From: Pseudomonas viridiflava
GTDB lineage: Bacteria > Pseudomonadota > Gammaproteobacteria > Pseudomonadales > Pseudomonadaceae
Length of the DNA: 64,000 nucleotides
Direction of reading: 5' to 3'
Assembly: GCF_003702045.1 (NCBI RefSeq)
Contig: NZ_RBTP01000048.1
Coordinates: 62,001-126,000, forward strand
Of this stretch, positions 1 to 8,129 are shown piece after piece. Position 1 is the first letter of the stretch; each line of letters begins with the position of its first letter. The position numbers were made by a program, and so were the translations under genes. The notes beneath the pieces were generated by a model that made no database searches, was not told where the DNA came from, and saw nothing but the letters and a program-made list of their open reading frames with translations.

Positions 1-990
1 GCCGCTACCCAGGAGTGGGGCGGTGAGCAAGTGCTGGCGACCCGCGAATCGACCCAGTCCGGGACCGGCAAGTACATCCGCAAGCTGGGCAACCCGGTGA
101 TCGCGCTGGCCCCCGACAACCGTTTGTGGCTGTTCTACGTGTCGGTTTCGGTGGGCGGCTGGGCGGGCAGTACGGTCAACGCGATGGTGTCCAGCGACAT
201 GGGCGCCAGTTGGTCAGTGCCGCGCCAACTGGTGACCTCACCTTTTCTCAACATCAGTACGCTGGTGCGCGCCGCGCCGGTGTTCCATGCCGACGGCTCG
301 ATCGGTCTGCCGGTGTATCACGAGTTTCTGGGCAAGTTTGCCGAGTACCTGTACCTGAGCTCGGACGGCGACGTCATCGACAAGTTTCGCATCAGCCGGG
401 GCAATAACTCGTTGCAACCCACGGTCGTGCCGCTGGACGGGCAGCGCGCCGTGGCGTTGCTGCGCTATGCCGGTGAAACCCATCACCGCGTGCTGGCCAG
501 CCGCACTGAAGACGGTGGACAGACCTGGAGCGAGCCACACCCGTTGTCGCCCAGCAACCCCAACTCGTCGCTCGCCGCCGTCGGTGTACCGGGCAAGGGC
601 TTGCTGGTGGCTTTGAACGACCTGCGCGAAGGGCGCTTCAAGCTCAGTCTGTATGGCACCGACGAGCAGATGGACATCTGGCGTCCGGTGATGGATCTGG
701 ACAAGTCTCCCGATCCGTTGGGCACACCGTTCTCGCTGGCCGCCTATAAGGAAGTCATCGGTGAAGGCTTCAGAAGCTCCAGCGGCGCACGTCGTCAACC
801 GCTGGAAGCCGAATTTCTGAGTAACCTCGACCAGCGCGTCTGTTCGCCGCAAGGCTGCGATTTCGAATACGAATACCCGTACTTCATCCGCAGCCCCGAT
901 GGCCTGTATCACTTGGTCTATTCGTGGAATAACACCTTCATCAAACATGTCAGCTTCAATGAGGCCTGGCTGGCGGAGCACCTCTTATGA
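1..990 (+). CDS. Sialidase-like (BNR/Asp-box) protein, 5' end outside window
   Basis: The reading frame is open from base 1, so the start lies upstream of the window. The visible 329 residues resemble the beta-propeller of exo-alpha-sialidases (GH33/BNR_2 type). Two Asp-box-like turns can be read, SSDMGASWS and TEDGGQTWS, along with conserved-looking stretches YIRKLGNPV, RAAPVF and a C-terminal YEYPYFIRSPDG. In this fold such residues supply the arginine cluster and Tyr/Glu nucleophile pair, but the actual substrate is unknown; a plant-associated pseudomonad has no obvious sialic acid, so another glycan is plausible. The stop codon overlaps the start of the next gene (ATGA), pointing to translational coupling with the membrane protein and the LTA-synthase-like enzyme downstream. 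I am fairly sure of the fold, unsure of the activity. Confidence 0.75.
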   Translation, partial: AATQEWGGEQVLATRESTQSGTGKYIRKLGNPVIALAPDNRLWLFYVSVSVGGWAGSTVNAMVSSDMGASWSVPRQLVTSPFLNISTLVRAAPVFHADGSIGLPVYHEFLGKFAEYLYLSSDGDVIDKFRISRGNNSLQPTVVPLDGQRAVALLRYAGETHHRVLASRTEDGGQTWSEPHPLSPSNPNSSLAAVGVPGKGLLVALNDLREGRFKLSLYGTDEQMDIWRPVMDLDKSPDPLGTPFSLAAYKEVIGEGFRSSSGARRQPLEAEFLSNLDQRVCSPQGCDFEYEYPYFIRSPDGLYHLVYSWNNTFIKHVSFNEAWLAEHLL

Positions 991-1607
991 TCGCCCTTGG
1001 ACTGGCCCATCTCGCGTTCGCCTGGACGCTGTTTATCCTGCTGGCACCGTTGACGTCTTCGCTGTGGTGGCGGTGCGGTCTGTTGACGGCGACCTCGCTG
1101 CTCAGCGTGGTGTCGGTGAATGACCTGACGATGGCAGCCTATGCCCGCAGCCTGACCGACGATCTGGCCGTCAGCAGCCTGGTGGTGCTGGCGTGGCTTA
1201 CGTTGCAGCGTCTGTGCGTCATCAAGCCGATGGCCGCTTCGCATCGTTGGGTGATGCTCTCGGTGTTTGCCGTCATGGCGCTGGTGCTGTACCCGGCCAC
1301 GCTGGGGCTGACCTATTTCGACCCGTACCGCTGGGGGTATAACCCCAGGACGATGATCATCATCGTGGCGGGGATGGCGCTGGTGCTGGTCTGCCTGCGC
1401 AACGTGCTGGGCGTGGTGATGTTGAGCGTTGCGACGCTGGCGTTCACCTTTCGCATCAAGCCGTCGGAAAACTATTGGGACTACCTGATCGACCCGCTGC
1501 TGGCGCTGTACTGCTGCGTGGCGCTGGTGTGTCTGACCGTTCGTTATGTCTATCGCAGGGCCGTGGGGCGCAATCGCTCGACAGGCGTGTCTGCCAGTGC
1601 TGTCTAG
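987..1607 (+). CDS. Small polytopic membrane protein of unknown function
   Basis: A 206-residue protein made almost entirely of hydrophobic stretches, probably five to seven membrane helices, with a central loop around FDPYRWGYNP. I do not recognise a family with a known function. It starts with ATG overlapping the stop of the sialidase-like gene (ATGA), and the LTA-synthase-like gene starts 10 bases after its stop, so the three genes form one transcription unit. By context it may anchor or supply lipid-linked substrate to the neighbouring periplasmic enzymes; this is inference only. Confidence 0.7.
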   Translation: MIALGLAHLAFAWTLFILLAPLTSSLWWRCGLLTATSLLSVVSVNDLTMAAYARSLTDDLAVSSLVVLAWLTLQRLCVIKPMAASHRWVMLSVFAVMALVLYPATLGLTYFDPYRWGYNPRTMIIIVAGMALVLVCLRNVLGVVMLSVATLAFTFRIKPSENYWDYLIDPLLALYCCVALVCLTVRYVYRRAVGRNRSTGVSASAV

Positions 1608-1617
1608 AGGGATAAGA

Positions 1618-3651
1618 ATGAGTGTGTTGCAATCACGACGCCTGAGCTACTGGCTGGGCGCGATCGGGCTGGTGTTTCTTCTGCTGGCCGTATTGCGGAT
1701 GGTGTTCTTCTACGGTTTTTCCGGCGCGGAACCCGGCACGCTGTTCACGAGCGGCGAGGTGTTGCAGACGCTGGGCATCGGGTTGCGTTTCGACCTGCGT
1801 CTGGCACTGCTGTTGATGTTGCCGGTGGCGGTGCTGCTCTGGCTGCCACGCGTGAACGTGATTCGCCTGCCTTCGATGCGCTGGGTGGTGCGGATTTATC
1901 TGGTGCTGGCGCTGGCGCTGCTGACGATGGTCTATATCGTCGATTTCGGTCACTACGCTTATCTCGGCGTGAGGTTGAACGCCAGTGTGCTGCGTTATCT
2001 GGAAGACGCGCAGATCTCCCGCGACATGCTCTGGCAGACCTACCCGGTGCTATGGATCACGCTCGGCTGGCTGTTGGCCGTTGCGCTGACGGGCTGGGCG
2101 CTGATCAGGCTTGAGCGGGTGACGCTGGCACGTCCTTCAAAACCCATGAAGCGCTGGTCGATCGCTGCCGTTTCAGCCGTGATGGTGTGCGCGACATTCC
2201 TCGGGTTGTTGGGCCGCGTCGAGAATCTCAACCTGGAAAACCCGGTGCCGCTGCGCTGGAGCGACGCATTTTTCTCGGGCAATAGCCAGGTCGCGGCGTT
2301 GGGGCTCAACCCGGTGCTGTTCCTCTATGACACGCTCAAGGTCGCGCAATCGCGCTACGACGAAAAGCAGGTGCGCGAGCATTATGAGGTGGTCGCTCGC
2401 TACCTGGGCGTAGAAAAGCCTGACGTGAGTGTCCCCAACTTTACCCGCCAGCAGAAGGTTCAACCGTATCGCCTGCCGGGGGATCGGCCACCGAATGTGA
2501 TGTTCGTGATGCTGGAGTCGCTTGGCACCAGTGCCGTCGGCGCGTATGGCAACCCGCTCAATCCGACGCCCAATCTGGATCATTTGGCGACCCAGAGCTG
2601 GTTCTTCAAACATTTCTACGTACCGGTCACCGGCACGGCAAAAACGGTATGGGCGAGCATCACCGGCGTGCCTGATGTAACCCGTCAGGAAACCGCCACG
2701 CGCCATCCGTTGCTCACGCGGCAACACACGATCATCAACGACTTCAAAGGTTACGAGAAGCTGTACATGATTGGCGGCAACTCCGGCTGGGCCAACATCA
2801 ACGCGCTGATCCGGCGCAGCATCGACCAGGTGCGTCTGTATGACGAGCGTGACTGGAAATCACCTCAAGTGGACGTCTGGGGCATTTCCGATCTGGACCT
2901 GTTCAAGGAAAGCGACCGCATTCTGCGCGCCTTGCCCGCTGACAAGCCGTTCTTCGCCTATGTGCAGACGGCGGGCAATCACCGTCCGTTTACCATCCCC
3001 AAAGACAACGATGGCTTCAAGGTCAGCGACAAGACGCTGGAGCAGGTCCAGGCCGCCGGTTCACGCAGCGTTGAGCAGTACAACGCCGTGCGTCTGCTGG
3101 ACTTCAACATTGGTCGTTTGATGGAGCTGGCCAAAGAAGGCGGCTACTACGAAAACACCATTTTCGTGCTGTTCGGCGATCACAACACGCGCATCAGCCA
3201 GATTCCGCACATGGCCCCGGCCTTCGAACAATTGGGGCTGGAGAGCAACAACGTTCCCATGCTCATCCACGCGCCAGGTCTTCTCGGCACTCGGGTGATC
3301 AACGAAGCGGTGGGCCTTGCCGACCTGCTGCCGACCCTGGCGGGCATGGCCGGAATGCCGTTCAGTAACGGCGCGATGGGGCGGGACATTCAACAGCCTG
3401 CGCCTGAAGGCGAGCGGGTGGTGCCGTTGGTACTGCGCGAGGGGACATTCCCGTTGATCGGCGGTGTGACCCAGCATTACCTGCTGCAAATGGCACACGA
3501 CGGCAGTTCTCCCACGTTGCACGATCTGGCATCGCCCACGCCCCTGGATAACGTCGCCGCGCAGAACCCTGAAGAGTTCGAGCGTCTGCGCGGCCTGACC
3601 CGTGGGTTACATGAGACAGCGCGGATGATGCTGTACCAGAACGTGCGTTGA
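1618..3651 (+). CDS. LTA-synthase-like membrane phosphotransferase (sulfatase fold)
   Basis: The protein has 677 residues. The N-terminal ~230 residues carry about five membrane helices; the rest is a periplasmic alkaline phosphatase/sulfatase domain like that of lipoteichoic acid synthase and phosphoglycerol transferase I. Visible catalytic parts are the metal-binding Glu300 in VMLESLG, the nucleophile Thr343 in GTAKTVW, and Asp521-His522 in FGDHN. In Gram-negative bacteria this family moves phosphoglycerol or phosphoethanolamine from phospholipid head groups to periplasmic glucans or lipopolysaccharide; which one applies here cannot be told. I chose ATG 1618, which follows GAGGG at good spacing, over an upstream in-frame ATG at 1546 inside the previous gene. 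It is the last gene of the three-gene unit. Confidence 0.85.
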   Translation: MSVLQSRRLSYWLGAIGLVFLLLAVLRMVFFYGFSGAEPGTLFTSGEVLQTLGIGLRFDLRLALLLMLPVAVLLWLPRVNVIRLPSMRWVVRIYLVLALALLTMVYIVDFGHYAYLGVRLNASVLRYLEDAQISRDMLWQTYPVLWITLGWLLAVALTGWALIRLERVTLARPSKPMKRWSIAAVSAVMVCATFLGLLGRVENLNLENPVPLRWSDAFFSGNSQVAALGLNPVLFLYDTLKVAQSRYDEKQVREHYEVVARYLGVEKPDVSVPNFTRQQKVQPYRLPGDRPPNVMFVMLESLGTSAVGAYGNPLNPTPNLDHLATQSWFFKHFYVPVTGTAKTVWASITGVPDVTRQETATRHPLLTRQHTIINDFKGYEKLYMIGGNSGWANINALIRRSIDQVRLYDERDWKSPQVDVWGISDLDLFKESDRILRALPADKPFFAYVQTAGNHRPFTIPKDNDGFKVSDKTLEQVQAAGSRSVEQYNAVRLLDFNIGRLMELAKEGGYYENTIFVLFGDHNTRISQIPHMAPAFEQLGLESNNVPMLIHAPGLLGTRVINEAVGLADLLPTLAGMAGMPFSNGAMGRDIQQPAPEGERVVPLVLREGTFPLIGGVTQHYLLQMAHDGSSPTLHDLASPTPLDNVAAQNPEEFERLRGLTRGLHETARMMLYQNVR

Positions 3652-3661
3652 TCCTGAGGGT

Positions 3662-3686
3662 GCCAGCCAGTCGCTTGCCGGCTGGC
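3662..3686 (+). terminator. Candidate terminator after the LTA-synthase-like gene
   Basis: Inverted repeat GCCAGCC...GGCTGGC (7-bp arms, 11-base loop) starting 10 bases after the stop codon, followed by a short GTTT. The T-tract is weak, so termination strength is uncertain. Confidence 0.5.
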
Positions 3687-3724
3687 GTTTGCCTCACGTG
3701 TTCAATACGCCTACTATGCGCCGT

Positions 3725-3747
3725 ACATAGGTAGGGGGGGTAGGGTA
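3725..3747 (+). promoter_or_regulatory. Candidate RcnR/DmeR operator (G-tract)
   Basis: A run of seven G (3734-3740) is flanked by TA-rich steps (ACATAGGTA on the left, TAGGGTA on the right) immediately before the start of the RcnR-type gene. Operators of RcnR and DmeR regulators are known to consist of a C/G tract flanked by TA-rich inverted repeats. The site also overlaps the ribosome binding region, so binding would block both transcription and translation. This is a pattern match only. Confidence 0.5.
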
Positions 3748-4022
3748 TGGCGCACGTGATCGACGACAAAGCGGATCTGCTCAAACGTGTCCGGCGCATT
3801 GCCGGGCAGGTACAGGCGATCGAACGCACTCTGGAGGGCGATGCCGACTGTGCCAAAACGCTGCATCTGGTGGCGGCTACTCGAGGCGCTATCAACGGTC
3901 TGCTGGACCAGATCATCGAGGCCCATGCCCGCGAGCATGTAGCCCACCCCGATTTGAGCGATGAAAACCGGGCGCAAGGCCTGGAAGAATTGCTTGAAGC
4001 CATTCGTCGTTATTCCAAATGA
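3747..4022 (+). CDS. RcnR/DmeR-type Ni/Co-sensing repressor
   Basis: A 91-residue all-helical CsoR/RcnR-family repressor. The four metal ligands that define the RcnR nickel/cobalt site are at exactly the expected positions: His3, Cys35, His60 and His64, with Glu63 also conserved. This separates it from CsoR (copper) and FrmR (formaldehyde) relatives. In the metal-free state such proteins bind a G-tract operator and repress; Ni(II) or Co(II) releases them. The gene lies 25 bases upstream of dmeF in the same orientation, matching the dmeRF pairs known from rhizobia, and a G-tract candidate operator precedes it. It most likely represses its own operon. Confidence 0.88.
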   Translation: MAHVIDDKADLLKRVRRIAGQVQAIERTLEGDADCAKTLHLVAATRGAINGLLDQIIEAHAREHVAHPDLSDENRAQGLEELLEAIRRYSK

Positions 4023-4047
4023 CCCGTGTCGAGCAAGGAGCCTTGCG

Positions 4048-4989
4048 ATGAGCAGCGCCCATCACGGCCACGCGGCCGCTCAACCCCATCACCATGTCTT
4101 TCTCGGTGCGGCCCATGACCGCAATGCCCGGCGCACGCTGTGGGTCGTGGCCCTGACTTTCGTGATGATGCTGGTCGAGATCGTGGCGGGCTACATCACC
4201 GGCTCTATGGCGCTGCTGGCCGACGGTCTGCACATGGCGACTCATGCCGGGGCGTTGGGGATTGCGGCGGGGGCTTACGCGTTCGCGCGACGCAACGCGC
4301 ACAACCGCCGGTTCAGTTTTGGCACGGGCAAGGTAGGCGATCTTGCAGGTTTTGCGTCGGCGCTCATTCTGGCGATGGTGTCGCTGGGCATCGGCGTCGA
4401 GTCTCTGATCCGGCTGTTTCAACCGACCACCGTTGCGTTTGGCGAGGCCACCGTCATTGCGGTCATCGGGCTGGCGGTCAATGTGCTGAGTGCCGTTTTG
4501 CTGTCTGGCGGGCACGGGCACGCGCATGGTCACCATGATGACAGGCATTCTCATGACCACCATCACGGCGACAATAATTTCCGTTCGGCCTACCTGCACG
4601 TGATGGCCGACGCCCTGACGTCAGTGCTCGCTATCGCAGCGTTGCTCGCCGGGCGCTACCTGGGCTGGGTCTGGCTGGATCCGCTGATGGGCATCGTCGG
4701 TGCGTGCGTCATCGCCAGGTGGGCCTATGGCCTGATCAAGGACAGCTCCCGTGTCTTGCTGGACGTGACCGACGAACGGGTGGCCGCCGAGATTCGCGAC
4801 ATCGTGCGCACCCTCGGGGACGTGACCATCATTGATCTGCACGTCTGGCGGGTCGGGCCGCAAGCTCATGCAGCGATTGTCAGTGTGCTGGCTGATATTA
4901 AAGTGCCTGCGGACCTGATTCGTGAGAGACTCGGTCACGTACATGAGGTTTCGCATTTGACGATCGAGTACCAGGGCAGAGACGCCTGA
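4048..4989 (+). CDS. dmeF: Cation diffusion facilitator, cobalt/nickel exporter DmeF
   Basis: A 313-residue inner membrane cation diffusion facilitator with six predicted helices. Helix II carries DGLHMATHA and helix V HVMADALTS, the Asp/His metal-binding pairs of the family. The loop between helices IV and V is very rich in histidine (about residues 150-175), typical of DmeF. A C-terminal cytoplasmic ferredoxin-like domain follows. It exports Co(II) and Ni(II) by proton exchange. ATG 4048 was chosen because it follows AAGGAG and removes an N-terminal extension overlapping the regulator; the N-terminus then begins with a His-rich segment. Pairing with the RcnR-type sensor supports Co/Ni rather than Zn. 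Confidence 0.9.
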   Translation: MSSAHHGHAAAQPHHHVFLGAAHDRNARRTLWVVALTFVMMLVEIVAGYITGSMALLADGLHMATHAGALGIAAGAYAFARRNAHNRRFSFGTGKVGDLAGFASALILAMVSLGIGVESLIRLFQPTTVAFGEATVIAVIGLAVNVLSAVLLSGGHGHAHGHHDDRHSHDHHHGDNNFRSAYLHVMADALTSVLAIAALLAGRYLGWVWLDPLMGIVGACVIARWAYGLIKDSSRVLLDVTDERVAAEIRDIVRTLGDVTIIDLHVWRVGPQAHAAIVSVLADIKVPADLIRERLGHVHEVSHLTIEYQGRDA

Positions 4990-5218
4990 GTCGATTTTCT
5001 CTCCGTGCCGGGCACTCAGAAACGTTGCAGTTCCATAAAGTGTGACGGGTAATACAACGGTCAGTTTTTGTTCGCTGACTGTTCGATTTCATACACTTTT
5101 GTATTTCATCGCTTATTGATAAAAAAACTGTCAGCTTTTGCATTCAGTCTGTATTTTGACCGTCATTTTTCGCTCGGATGCGTTTTCTGCCCTATCGAAC
5201 CCTCGAGAGCCTCACTGG

Positions 5219-5833
5219 ATGCCGGCAAAGTTTTCCTGCGCTACCTCGCCGAAGTTGCTCGATGCACTTCGCGCTGCAACACGACAGCTTCACGTTCAAC
5301 TTGAAAAACGCATGCCGTTTTTCTCTTCCACGCTGGATGCCGCTCTTTACCTTCGTTTGCTGCAAGCGTATTACGGGTTTTATGTTCCGCTTGAAGCCGC
5401 GTTGTTTTCCAGCGGGTCGCTCCCGTCAGAACTCGTACCGCACGAGCGTGTCAAAACTCCCGTGCTAGTTAGCGACCTGCGAGCTATGGGCATGTCTGAG
5501 CAGGGTATCGAGCGCCTCGCGCTCTGTACCGATTTGCCAGTGGTCGATTCTGCGGCCACCTGCCTTGGGGTGCTCTACGTGCTTGAAGGGGCCACGCTGG
5601 GCGGGCAAGTGTTGCGACGCGAGCTTCAAAAGCGGCTCGGTCTGGATGAGCACAGCGGCGCTGCGTTTTTTGACGTCTATGGTGTCGATACCGGGGCACG
5701 CTGGAAGTTGTTTCTGAATTGTCTGGACAATGTGCCGAACGACATTGCCTTTATCGAAGCCGCAGCGCAGGCGGCTCACTCCACATTTGCATGTTTCGAG
5801 CGCTGGCTCGAGGGTCAAGAGGTACTGCTATGA
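5219..5833 (+). CDS. bphO: Biliverdin-producing heme oxygenase BphO
   Basis: A 204-residue bacterial heme oxygenase. It cleaves heme to biliverdin, carbon monoxide and iron, supplying the chromophore of the phytochrome encoded next. The proximal heme ligand is probably His25 in ATRQLHVQLE. The distal helix carries a glycine-rich segment (VLEGATLGGQ). ATG 5219 gives the usual family length and is preceded by GAGAG; an upstream in-frame ATG at 5138 would add an unlikely 27 residues. The stop overlaps the bphP start (ATGA), so the two are translationally coupled. Confidence 0.92.
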   Translation: MPAKFSCATSPKLLDALRAATRQLHVQLEKRMPFFSSTLDAALYLRLLQAYYGFYVPLEAALFSSGSLPSELVPHERVKTPVLVSDLRAMGMSEQGIERLALCTDLPVVDSAATCLGVLYVLEGATLGGQVLRRELQKRLGLDEHSGAAFFDVYGVDTGARWKLFLNCLDNVPNDIAFIEAAAQAAHSTFACFERWLEGQEVLL

Positions 5834-8067
5834 GCCAACTCGACAAGGATGCGTTTGAAGCGCTCTTGGCCAATTGTGCTGACGAACCCATTCAATTTCC
5901 GGGTGCCATTCAACCCCACGGTTTGTTGTTCACGCTGACAGAACCGGAACTGACCGTTCTTCAGGTGAGTGCCAACGTCTATACCGTGCTTGGTCTCGGG
6001 CCGCAGCAGGTTATTGGCCAGTCGCTCGAGCAGACGTTAGGTGCCGGCTGGACCGACGTGATCAGAAGCGCCAGCGCGCACGAATCGTTCACCGATGCGC
6101 CACGCTTGCTCATCCATGTGAATGGCATCGAATTCGAAGCCATGATGCACCGCAGCCAGGGCGCACTGATTCTCGAACTCGAAATCCAGGACAAAGACGC
6201 CCAGGCAGTCAGCTATCTTGAACGCACGGGCAATCTGGGCCGCATGTTGCGCCAGTTGCACGCTGCCAGAGATTTGCAGACGCTTTACGAGATCAGCGTT
6301 CGTGAAGTTCAGAAGATGACCGGGTATGACCGCGTTCTGATCTATCGCTTCGAAGAGGAAGGGCATGGTCAGGTCATCGCCGAGGCGTCTTCCCCGTCTA
6401 TGGAGTTGTTCAACGGCTTGTTCTTTCCGGCCTCGGACATCCCCGAGCAGGCGCGTGAACTGTACCGGCGCAATTGGCTGCGCATCATCCCCGATGCCGA
6501 CTACACCCCCGTGCCGTTGGTGCCGCAACTGCGGCCAGACACCCATCAGCAAGTGGACTTGAGTTTTTCGACCCTGCGCAGCGTTTCGCCGATTCACTGC
6601 CAGTACATGAAAAACATGGGTGTGCTGTCGTCGATGAGCGTTTCGCTGATTCAGGGCGACAAGCTGTGGGGGCTTATCAGTTGCGGGCACCGCACGCCGC
6701 TGTATGTGTCCCATGAGCTGCGCAGCGCCTGCCAGGCACTCGGTCAGGTACTGTCCTTGCAGATCAGTGCGATGGAAGCGCTTGAGGTGAGCCGCCAGCG
6801 CGAGGCCAAGCTGGTGACCCTTGGGCGCTTACATCAGTCGATGATTGCTGCGGAAGACAACGTGTTCGACGGCCTTTCTCAGCAGCCACAACTGTTGATG
6901 GACCTGGTGGGCGCGACCGGTGTGGCAATCATTGAGGATCGGCAGTTGCAATGCTACGGGGTCTGCCCCGAGCCTGCGGATATCCGCGCGCTGCACAAGT
7001 GGATGATGTCCGGCAACGAGCCCGTGTTCTCCAGCCATCAACTGTCCAGCGTTTATCCGCCAGCCGAGGCCTATCAGGCCATCGCCAGCGGCGTTCTGGC
7101 GATGAGTCTGCCCAAGCCCGTGGACAACGGCGTGATCTGGTTTCGCCCTGAGGTGAAAGAGAGCATTCAGTGGAGCGGCGATCCGGCCAAGCCACTGAAC
7201 CTGGAAAGCTCGGACCTGGGTATGCACCTCAGGCCTCGTACCTCGTTCGAGATCTGGAAAGTTGAAATGACCGGCATCGCTGCCAAATGGAGCCACGGCG
7301 ATCTGTTCGCCGCCAACGACCTGCGTCGTTCTGCTTTGGAAGACGACCTCGCCCGGCAGGTCAGCCGCGAACAGCAGGCCGTGCGCGCCCGTGATGAACT
7401 GGTCGCGGTGGTGTCCCATGATCTGCGCAACCCCATGACTGTGATCTCGATGCTATGCGGCATGATGCAGAAGTCGTTCAGCTCCGACGGGCCACACACC
7501 TCGCGGCGCATCTCTTCGGCCATCGACACTATGCAGCAGGCCGCCAGCCGCATGAATGTGTTGCTGGAGGACTTGCTCGACACCTCGAAAATCGAAGCGG
7601 GTCGCTACACCATCACCCCTCAGTCACTTGAAGTCAGTCAGATTTTCGAAGAAGCCTATTCGTTGCTCGCGCCGCTGGCGATGGACAAGTCTATCGACAT
7701 CTCTTTCAACGCCGAGCCGGAACTCAAGGTCAAGGCAGACCCTGAGCGGCTGTTCCAAGTGCTGTCTAACCTGATTGGTAACGCCATCAAGTTCACGCCC
7801 AAACTCGGCAAGATCGGAATTGCGGCGATGTCCAACGGCGCCGAAATCGTGTTCACCGTACGAGACTCGGGCGAAGGCATCCCGCCGGACCAGTTGCCGC
7901 ACATCTTCGAACGCTACTGGACCGTCAAGGAAGGTAACCCGAGGGGCACCGGACTGGGGCTTTACATTTCGCAGGGCATCATCAAAGCCCACGGCGGAGT
8001 GCTGGCGGCGGAGAGTGAAGTGGGCAAAGGCAGTGAATTCCGGTTTACCGTGCCTCGGGCGGAGTGA
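5830..8067 (+). CDS. bphP: Bacteriophytochrome histidine kinase BphP
   Basis: A 745-residue red/far-red photoreceptor. Order: N-terminal segment with the biliverdin-attaching Cys16 (LLANC), PAS domain (~20-125), GAF domain (~140-320) with the PASDIP motif, PHY domain (~325-505), then a histidine kinase with phospho-acceptor His530 in VVSHDLRNP and an ATPase domain (N box NLIGNAIKF, GTGLGLY). Start ATG 5830 overlaps the bphO stop. It autophosphorylates in response to light state; no response regulator follows directly, so the partner is encoded elsewhere. In P. syringae the protein influences swarming and colonisation, so proximity to flagellar genes in this window is of interest but not proof of a link. 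Confidence 0.95.
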   Translation: MSQLDKDAFEALLANCADEPIQFPGAIQPHGLLFTLTEPELTVLQVSANVYTVLGLGPQQVIGQSLEQTLGAGWTDVIRSASAHESFTDAPRLLIHVNGIEFEAMMHRSQGALILELEIQDKDAQAVSYLERTGNLGRMLRQLHAARDLQTLYEISVREVQKMTGYDRVLIYRFEEEGHGQVIAEASSPSMELFNGLFFPASDIPEQARELYRRNWLRIIPDADYTPVPLVPQLRPDTHQQVDLSFSTLRSVSPIHCQYMKNMGVLSSMSVSLIQGDKLWGLISCGHRTPLYVSHELRSACQALGQVLSLQISAMEALEVSRQREAKLVTLGRLHQSMIAAEDNVFDGLSQQPQLLMDLVGATGVAIIEDRQLQCYGVCPEPADIRALHKWMMSGNEPVFSSHQLSSVYPPAEAYQAIASGVLAMSLPKPVDNGVIWFRPEVKESIQWSGDPAKPLNLESSDLGMHLRPRTSFEIWKVEMTGIAAKWSHGDLFAANDLRRSALEDDLARQVSREQQAVRARDELVAVVSHDLRNPMTVISMLCGMMQKSFSSDGPHTSRRISSAIDTMQQAASRMNVLLEDLLDTSKIEAGRYTITPQSLEVSQIFEEAYSLLAPLAMDKSIDISFNAEPELKVKADPERLFQVLSNLIGNAIKFTPKLGKIGIAAMSNGAEIVFTVRDSGEGIPPDQLPHIFERYWTVKEGNPRGTGLGLYISQGIIKAHGGVLAAESEVGKGSEFRFTVPRAE

Positions 8068-8075
8068 ATGGAGCA

Positions 8076-8107
8076 AGTCGGGAGTGATGGGGTGTTCACT
8101 TCCGACT
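8076..8107. terminator. Bidirectional hairpin between convergent bphP and T6SS island
   Basis: AGTCGGGAGTGA and TCACTTCCGACT form a 12-bp stem with one G-T pair and an 8-base loop, lying in the 62-base gap between two convergent genes. There is no long T-tract on either side, so it is a likely but not certain terminator. Confidence 0.5.
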
Positions 8108-8129
8108 GCTGCTGTCTTACGAGTCCCCC

